NCBI RefSeq assembly: GCF_000738435.1
Contig: NZ_CP003984.1
Span: 2,170,001 to 2,234,000 of the forward strand
Direction of reading: 5' to 3'
Length of the DNA stretch: 64,000 nt
DNA from: Planktomarina temperata RCA23
Lineage (GTDB): Bacteria; Pseudomonadota; Alphaproteobacteria; Rhodobacterales; Rhodobacteraceae
Position numbers and translations under genes: made by a program. Position 1 is the stretch's first letter. Each line of letters starts with the position of its first letter. This document shows positions 56,997 to 64,000 of the stretch, piece after piece. The notes under the pieces were generated by a model. It saw only the letters and a list, made by a program, of their open reading frames with translations, ran no database searches and was not told the DNA's origin.

Positions 56997-57944
56997 ATGA
57001 GGCGTTTTCAAACCAATCTTGTAGAGCAGGATGCCCGTGGCGCGGCCGTGGCCATCGGCAATTTTGATGGTGTGCATTTGGGCCATCAAGCGGTGATCGA
57101 TGTGGCGCGCACCGCAGCTGCCCGCAGCGGCGCCCCCTTGGGTATCCTTACCTTTGAGCCACACCCACGCAGTTTTTTCGCCAAAAAAAATGGCTCAGAC
57201 TTGCCACCTTTTCGCTTAATGAATGCAGAAGCTCGCGCGCATCGGCTGGAAAAACTGGGGGTTGAGCTGCTCCTGGAATTGCCCTTCGATCAAGCGCTTT
57301 GTGACCTCAGCGACTGGGACTTTTGCAAAGAGATTTTAAGCGACGGCTTCGGTCTTACGCATGTGGTGGTTGGTGCTGATTTCTGTTTTGGCAAAGGCCG
57401 ATCGGGAACGGCGCAGACCCTCACAGAACATGGACAACGCCTCGGTTTTGACGTGACGATTGCCGATTTAAAAAATCACGAGGCTGAAATCATCAGCTCA
57501 ACCAATATTCGCAAAGCTCTTGCCGCCGCAGATCCGCAGCGCGCCGCGGCCATGCTGGGCCATTGGCACCGGCTCGAAGGCGCGGTTGAACATGGCGAGA
57601 AGCGCGGACGTGAACTTGGCTACCCCACGGCCAATATGTCCATTGAAGGGCTGCAACCGCCGGCCTTTGGTGTCTATGCGGTTTTGGTAGATGTGCTCAC
57701 CGGCCCGCATAAAGGCAGCTTTCATGGTGCCGCTTCAATTGGAGTGCGACCGATGTTTGGGGAAAACCGTCCCAATTGTGAAACATTTATTTTTGATTTC
57801 AAAGGCGATCTTTACGGCGAAACATTGTCAGTCGGTTTGGTCGCCTATCTACGCAGTGAGCAAACCTTCGATGGGCTTGAGGCCTTGATTGAGCAGATGG
57901 ATGCCGATTGCAGCCAAGCCCGCCGCATTTTGAGTGCGCTATGA
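56997..57944 (+). CDS. ribF: Bifunctional riboflavin kinase / FMN adenylyltransferase
   Basis: 315 residues. The N-terminal nucleotidyltransferase motif GNFDGVHLGH is at residues 21-30, and the C-terminal kinase has RGRELGYPTANM-like GRELGYPTANMSIEG and GAASIGVRPMFGEN. Makes FMN and FAD. Its stop overlaps ycgN by 4 bp. Confidence 0.95.
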   Translation: MRRFQTNLVEQDARGAAVAIGNFDGVHLGHQAVIDVARTAAARSGAPLGILTFEPHPRSFFAKKNGSDLPPFRLMNAEARAHRLEKLGVELLLELPFDQALCDLSDWDFCKEILSDGFGLTHVVVGADFCFGKGRSGTAQTLTEHGQRLGFDVTIADLKNHEAEIISSTNIRKALAAADPQRAAAMLGHWHRLEGAVEHGEKRGRELGYPTANMSIEGLQPPAFGVYAVLVDVLTGPHKGSFHGAASIGVRPMFGENRPNCETFIFDFKGDLYGETLSVGLVAYLRSEQTFDGLEALIEQMDADCSQARRILSAL

Positions 57945-58405
57945 GCACCCCCGCAAACCCAAAGCCTCTGCGCCCAAAATTTTGGGAAACGGTCCCCCTG
58001 TCAAAGATGACCGAAGCGGAATGGGAAGCACTCTGTGACGGCTGTGGTCGCTGTTGTCTCAACAAGCTTGAAGATCCCGACACCGGACATGTTGCCCTCA
58101 CCCGCATTGCCTGTCGTCTGCTCGACAATGAGACCTGCCAATGCTCTCAATATTCCATCCGACAGAACTTCGTGCCGGAATGTATCCGAATGACCTCTGA
58201 AACCATTGCGCAACATGCCTATTGGCTTCCGAATACTTGCGCCTATAAACGATTGTACGAAGGCAAGGAAATTCCAGACTGGCACCCTCTGCGCAGTGGG
58301 ACGGCTCAATCGGTGCATGATGCCGGCATATCTGTGCAAGGTTGGACGATACCGGAATTTGAAGTGCCCGAAGAAGAATGGGAAGATCACATTATTGAGG
58401 ATTGA
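57941..58405 (+). CDS. YcgN/UPF0260 cysteine-cluster protein
   Basis: 154 residues. The Cys cluster CDGCGRCCLNKL is followed by CRLLDNETCQCSQYSIR and a further Cys in VPECIRM, a possible metal or Fe-S site. The family is conserved but uncharacterised. ATG overlaps the ribF stop. Confidence 0.9.
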   Translation: MSTPANPKPLRPKFWETVPLSKMTEAEWEALCDGCGRCCLNKLEDPDTGHVALTRIACRLLDNETCQCSQYSIRQNFVPECIRMTSETIAQHAYWLPNTCAYKRLYEGKEIPDWHPLRSGTAQSVHDAGISVQGWTIPEFEVPEEEWEDHIIED

Positions 58406-58408
58406 GCG

Positions 58409-59458
58409 ATGAATTTTGCATCTGATAACACCGGCCCCGTGCACCCCAATGTGATGGCAGCGCTCAATGCAGCAAATATGGGCTATGCCCTGCCCTATGG
58501 CGCTGATGATGCCACCGCACAGGCTGTGCAGGATATCCGGGATGTTTTCGAAGCCCCAGAGGCGGCAGTCTATCTGGTCTCGCTTGGGACGGCTGCCAAT
58601 TCCTTGATCCTTGCAACGCTGTCTCAACCCTGGGAGACGGTGTTTTGTCATACGGTTGCGCATATCCATGAGGATGAATGCAATGCGCCGGAATTTTATA
58701 CCGGCGGGACCAAGCTCACATTGGTGCCCGGTGATGACGCGAAAATGACCGCGCAAAGCCTGCGCAAATCAATTTTGGCGGAAGAGACCCGCGGCGTGCA
58801 TGGACCGCAACGCGGCCCGGTTTCCCTGACCCAAGCCACAGAACGCGGCACGATCTATAGCTTGGCTGAGATTCAAGAGATCTCCGCCACCGCTAAGGAT
58901 TTTGGCCTTCCTGTACATATGGACGGGGCGCGGTTCGCCAATGCCTTGCAAACCCTGGGATGCAGCGCGGCACAGATGACCTGGAAATCCGGCGTCGATG
59001 CGGTCACCTTCGGCGGGACAAAAAACGGCTTGATGGCGGTGGAAGCGGTTGTCTTCTTTGATCCGAAACACGCTTGGGAGTTCGAGCTGCGGCGCAAACG
59101 CGGCGCACATTTATTTTCAAAGCACCGTTTTCTGGCGGCGCAAATGCAAGCCTATTTGGCCGGTGATCTTTGGCTCGACATGGCGGAAAAATCTAACACC
59201 GCCTGCGCAAGACTGGCGCAAGGGCTTAAGCAAACACCGGGCGTTGTGCTCGATTTTGAGCCGCAAGCCAATATCATCTTCGCACAATGGTCGCGCGCGG
59301 CCCATCAACGGCTGCATGCTGCAGGTGCCAAATATTACGTCATGGCAGGTGATCACACCACCGGGCCGGCCGATGAACTTTTGCCCGCCCGTTTGGTGAC
59401 AGATTGGTCCGCAAGCCCGGAGGATGTTGACCGTTTCCTAGAGATCTTGCGCGGATAA
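58409..59458 (+). CDS. Low-specificity L-threonine aldolase
   Basis: PLP enzyme of 349 residues cleaving threonine or related beta-hydroxy amino acids to glycine and an aldehyde. PLP Lys is in TFGGTKNGLMAVEAV, and the Asp-containing VHMDGARFANAL block is conserved. It starts 3 nt after the ycgN stop. Confidence 0.9.
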   Translation: MNFASDNTGPVHPNVMAALNAANMGYALPYGADDATAQAVQDIRDVFEAPEAAVYLVSLGTAANSLILATLSQPWETVFCHTVAHIHEDECNAPEFYTGGTKLTLVPGDDAKMTAQSLRKSILAEETRGVHGPQRGPVSLTQATERGTIYSLAEIQEISATAKDFGLPVHMDGARFANALQTLGCSAAQMTWKSGVDAVTFGGTKNGLMAVEAVVFFDPKHAWEFELRRKRGAHLFSKHRFLAAQMQAYLAGDLWLDMAEKSNTACARLAQGLKQTPGVVLDFEPQANIIFAQWSRAAHQRLHAAGAKYYVMAGDHTTGPADELLPARLVTDWSASPEDVDRFLEILRG

Positions 59459-59466
59459 AACGCGCA

Positions 59467-59503
59467 TGACCGGGCGCCGCCCTTGCCGCCCGGTCACCTT
59501 TTT
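59467..59503 (+). terminator. Bidirectional terminator, threonine aldolase/DsbA-like gene
   Basis: TGACCGGGCG/CGCCCGGTCA, 10-bp stem, 10-nt loop, then CCTTTTTG on the plus strand. It separates two convergent genes. Confidence 0.85.
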
Positions 59504-59509
59504 GAGTGC

Positions 59510-60109
59510 TCAGAGCGCGCCTGAAAGCACCAGATCCAGATCTTCCAGACGATCCTGCCCCCAAAAGCGCTGATCTTTGTCTGTAATATAGAACGGCGCA
59601 CCAAAAACGCCGGCGGCGACCGCATCTTCGGTATTTTTGGCATATTGCTCCGCAGAACCGATCATATCTTTATCGGCAAGGCTTGGATCAAAACCGGCCG
59701 TTTTGAGACAAGCTTCAATGACCTCAGGCTGTGAAATATCTTTTTCTTCAGCCCAAACCGCACGCGTGAACCCATGCACCAATGCGCCCAAATCTCCATC
59801 GCCGTAGTTCGATGCGGCGATAACCGCATAGGAGGAGGGCGCCATATTCACTGGAAAGAAGGCCGGTTGCAGATTAAGCGGCAGTTTGCGCTTTTTCGCC
59901 TGGCGCGGCAGCTCTTGCGCGCGCATTTCAATGCGGCTGATGTGCCGGTCTTTCGGCGGCACGCCACCCGTGCGGCCAAAGACGGTCATCAAATCCATGG
60001 GCTTGTATGCGATCGTTGCCCCATGTTTCTGCGCGATATCTTCAAGCCCGGTACCTGCCAAATAGGTAAAGGGAGAAATTGTTGCGAAAAAATAGTCAAT
60101 ATGTGCCAT
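59510..60109 (-). CDS. 2-hydroxychromene-2-carboxylate isomerase-like (DsbA/kappa GST fold)
   Basis: 199 residues. N-terminus HIDYFFATISPFTYLAG has Ser-Pro-Phe in place of the CXXC of DsbA, as in the isomerase family, and the GVFGAPFYITDKDQRFWGQDRLEDL end is typical. Probably glutathione-dependent. Start at 60109 is the first Met before the fold; a 43-residue extension is rejected. Confidence 0.87.
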   Translation of the reverse strand: MAHIDYFFATISPFTYLAGTGLEDIAQKHGATIAYKPMDLMTVFGRTGGVPPKDRHISRIEMRAQELPRQAKKRKLPLNLQPAFFPVNMAPSSYAVIAASNYGDGDLGALVHGFTRAVWAEEKDISQPEVIEACLKTAGFDPSLADKDMIGSAEQYAKNTEDAVAAGVFGAPFYITDKDQRFWGQDRLEDLDLVLSGAL

Positions 60110-60216
60110 GAACGTCACCTTTTTGTGTATCAAACCTGTGACGAGCAGTAACCGCATGGTAAGCCATGTCAACAATATGCGACTCAGGCTCGCGGGTATC
60201 GTAGAGGGTAATACGA

Positions 60217-61236
60217 ATGGCATCTGTTCATGGTCCAAAACTCATCGCTGGGAATTCCAACTTAAAGCTGGCGCGCTCCGTGGCGCGGCGCATGTCTTTG
60301 CATCGGGGCATGAATGTGGATCTTGTGGATGCGCGGGTTGAACGCTTCAACGATGGTGAAATTTTCGTCGAAGTATATGAAAATGTCCGTGATGAGGATA
60401 TGTTCATCATTCAACCCACCTCACGCCCCGCCAATGACGCGCTAATGGAGCTTTTGATCATCGCCGATGCTCTAAAACGCTCCTCCGCCAGCCGCATCAC
60501 CGCCGTGATTCCTTATTTCGGCTATGCGCGCCAAGACCGTCGCAGCAAAGCACGCACGCCGATCACCGCCAAGCTGGTGGCCAACATGCTCGAAGAGGCC
60601 GGGATCGAGCGGGTTCTCACCCTTGATCTTCATGCCACACAAATTCAGGGATTTTTCGATATTCCGGTCGACAATCTCTATGCCTCCCCCGTCTTTGCCT
60701 TAGACGTCAAACATCATTTTAAAGACCAAATGGACAATCTGATGGTCGTCTCCCCCGATGTGGGCGGCGTGGCCCGCGCACGTGATTTGGCACAACGCAT
60801 CGGTGCGCCACTCTCCATTGTCGACAAACGCCGTGAGAAGGCCGGTGAAGTGGCGGAAATGACGGTGATTGGCAATGTCGAAGGCCGCACTTGCTTGATT
60901 GTGGATGATATCGTCGATACCGCCGGCACACTGTGCAAAGCGGCTGACGTCTTGATGGAGAATGGTGCGAAAGAAGTCCATTCCTACATCACTCATGGGG
61001 TCCTATCAGGTCCTGCGGTGGATCGGATTACCAAATCTGTGATGAAAAACCTGGTCATTACAGACACGATTGAGGCCACCGATGCGGTCGCCAATGCGCC
61101 CAATATCCGCATCGTTCAAACAGCCCCGATGTTCGCGCAGGCCATTTTGAACACTTGGAGCGGCACGTCGGTTTCCTCTCTTTTCTCAACTGAGTCTTTA
61201 TCGGCGATCTACGAGGGCATTTACGACTGCAGCTAA
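60217..61236 (+). CDS. prs: Ribose-phosphate pyrophosphokinase
   Basis: Makes PRPP from ribose-5-phosphate and ATP, 339 residues. The ATP/PPi loop [20 protein letters not shown], the [20 protein letters not shown] block and the PRPP motif [12 protein letters not shown] are diagnostic. Divergent from the DsbA-like gene. Confidence 0.97.
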   Translation: MASVHGPKLIAGNSNLKLARSVARRMSLHRGMNVDLVDARVERFNDGEIFVEVYENVRDEDMFIIQPTSRPANDALMELLIIADALKRSSASRITAVIPYFGYARQDRRSKARTPITAKLVANMLEEAGIERVLTLDLHATQIQGFFDIPVDNLYASPVFALDVKHHFKDQMDNLMVVSPDVGGVARARDLAQRIGAPLSIVDKRREKAGEVAEMTVIGNVEGRTCLIVDDIVDTAGTLCKAADVLMENGAKEVHSYITHGVLSGPAVDRITKSVMKNLVITDTIEATDAVANAPNIRIVQTAPMFAQAILNTWSGTSVSSLFSTESLSAIYEGIYDCS

Positions 61237-61246
61237 TGCCAGCTTA

Positions 61247-61597
61247 TTAGTAAAGGTCCCATTGCTCGGGATCTGCCACGTCCCCAATCGCCAGCCAACT
61301 GGCACTCACCCGGGCAATGCGTGTGTCAGACCAAGTGCGGAACACCAGGTCAAATCCTGTCTCAGTCACGTTTTCCGCCCGAATGTCAGCCCGGGCATTG
61401 CTGTCACTGCCCATGTCCCACATGGTGAGGCTGACCTGGACCATCGGTTGCGCGGTAAAGGCTTCAGAAAATTCAACCGCCCGCGAAACCTTGCGAGTAC
61501 CGGACCCTGTCCACATCTCTCCACCGTCTTGAAAGTCCGAAAACAATTCAAGCGTTCCTTGATCCATCCCAATGGTATGTGATGATATACGTTTCAT
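61247..61597 (-). CDS. H-type lectin domain protein
   Basis: 116-residue protein with the H-type lectin-like pattern VEFSEAFTAQPMVQVSLTMWDMGSDSNARADIRAENVTETGFDLVFRTWSDTRIARVSASWLAIG. No signal peptide is evident. It lies 90 bp after atpC, beyond the terminator. Carbohydrate binding is predicted by family only. Confidence 0.82.
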   Translation of the reverse strand: MKRISSHTIGMDQGTLELFSDFQDGGEMWTGSGTRKVSRAVEFSEAFTAQPMVQVSLTMWDMGSDSNARADIRAENVTETGFDLVFRTWSDTRIARVSASWLAIGDVADPEQWDLY

Positions 61598-61649
61598 ACG
61601 GCGCAGGCTAAATTTCTAAAATTAAAATACAATAAATCAAAACGAAAAC

Positions 61650-61665
61650 GGGCCCGCGTGGGCCC
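61650..61665 (-). terminator. ATP synthase operon terminator
   Basis: GGGCCC/GGGCCC with loop of 4 nt, followed on the minus strand by TTTTCGTTTTG, 22 nt after the atpC stop. Confidence 0.8.
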
Positions 61666-61687
61666 ATTTCCAATCATATCCGAAAGC

Positions 61688-62094
61688 TTAAGCGGCGTTG
61701 AGGCCCAAGGCGGCGGCCAGAGCCACCACATCAGACTGCACCTTGCGTGCCGCCTCCTGCGCCTCTTCACTGGCCTTCTCAACCGCCTCGGCTGCGCCAG
61801 CTATGATGCCATCCATATCTTCCTGGGTGACATCCGCTTTTGCCATCGCACGCTCGGCGATCACGGTCACGCCCTGCGCTGTGACCTCAGCAAAACCGCC
61901 GGTGACAACATACTCGCTGACACCGCCGGCGGCACTGACCGACAAGACGCCAGGCCGCAAAGTGGTCAAAACAGGCTCATGGTTCGCCATGGCTGTCATG
62001 TCCCCTTCCGATCCCGGAATTTGGACCGCAGTCGCCTCAAAAGAAGCGAGGCTTCTTTCAGGGCTGACCAGATCAAAGTTCAATGTATCTGCCA

Positions 62095-62095
<1 letters not shown>
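61688..62095 (-). CDS. atpC: ATP synthase F1 epsilon subunit
   Basis: 135 residues. The N-terminal beta-sandwich [16 protein letters not shown] to [23 protein letters not shown] is typical, with a short helical C-terminal tail. Regulates and couples F1. ATG overlaps the atpD stop by one base. Confidence 0.94.

Positions 62096-64000
<1,905 letters not shown>

Overview
The window reads as chromosomal DNA of a Roseobacter-group alphaproteobacterium (Rhodobacteraceae sensu lato). Supporting signs are the gene sets and their order: DUF1150 next to a small heat shock protein, an H-type lectin gene behind atpC, AsnC/Lrp divergent from trxB, YbjN-csaA-proC, a full phenylacetate (paa) cluster, and TRAP plus PotABCD-type uptake systems. 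The GC content looks moderate for the group, which would fit a pelagic lineage such as the RCA/Planktomarina branch, but the species cannot be fixed from the sequence alone. No rRNA, tRNA, CRISPR array, transposase or phage gene was recognised.

Layout. 1-17.4 kb: amine and one-carbon metabolism. It holds a rhodanese, a class III aminotransferase, gcvT-gcvH-gcvP, a DadA-like FAD oxidase, a PotD-like binding protein, an operon of a Rieske oxygenase abutting potBCA-type ABC genes, a TRAP transporter, and a PhyH-family dioxygenase. 17.4-28.3 kb: phenylacetate catabolism in two divergent arms, paaZ-X-A-B-C-D-E leftward and paaG-I-J-K-paaR rightward, with a TetR-type operator between them. 28.3-37.5 kb: housekeeping genes (aroQ, aromatic amino-acid decarboxylase, SDR, tandem GNAT, csaA, proC, ybjN, ubiK, lgt-midA-pgeF). 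37.6-39 kb: an AT-richer accessory patch with a stand-alone TIR-domain gene. 39-48.4 kb: lrp/trxB, a fused ATP sulfurylase-APS kinase, DUF1150-hsp20 under a sigma-32 promoter, purEK, a secreted lipase-like protein, and groESL with CIRCE. 48.5-53.8 kb: four paralogous lipoproteins with transferrin-binding-protein-like barrels, interrupted by an M24 (creatinase-fold) enzyme. 53.8-64 kb: DUF2161, ppaC, a HAD phosphatase, a MaoC hydratase, ribF-ycgN-threonine aldolase, a DsbA-like isomerase, prs, an H-lectin and the 3' half of the ATP synthase operon (atpG'-D-C).

Working together. Transport plus oxidation genes in the first 17 kb suggest scavenging of N-methylated amines or amino acids, with released one-carbon units and glycine handled by the glycine cleavage system. 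The paa cluster takes phenylacetate to ring-opened CoA esters, and an aromatic amino-acid decarboxylase lies next to it. Most other genes are single-copy housekeeping.

Most unusual structure. A family of short palindromic intergenic elements (four good copies, about 90-190 bp) shares the hairpin CCCGGTGgcaaCACCGGG, a second GCGCCTGCC/GGCAGGCGC hairpin, and AAGACCTCTGCATAA-type termini. It looks like a MITE or REP-type repeat. Other points worth a second look are the orphan TIR protein, the lipoprotein array, the Rieske-ABC coupling and several short regulatory repeats.
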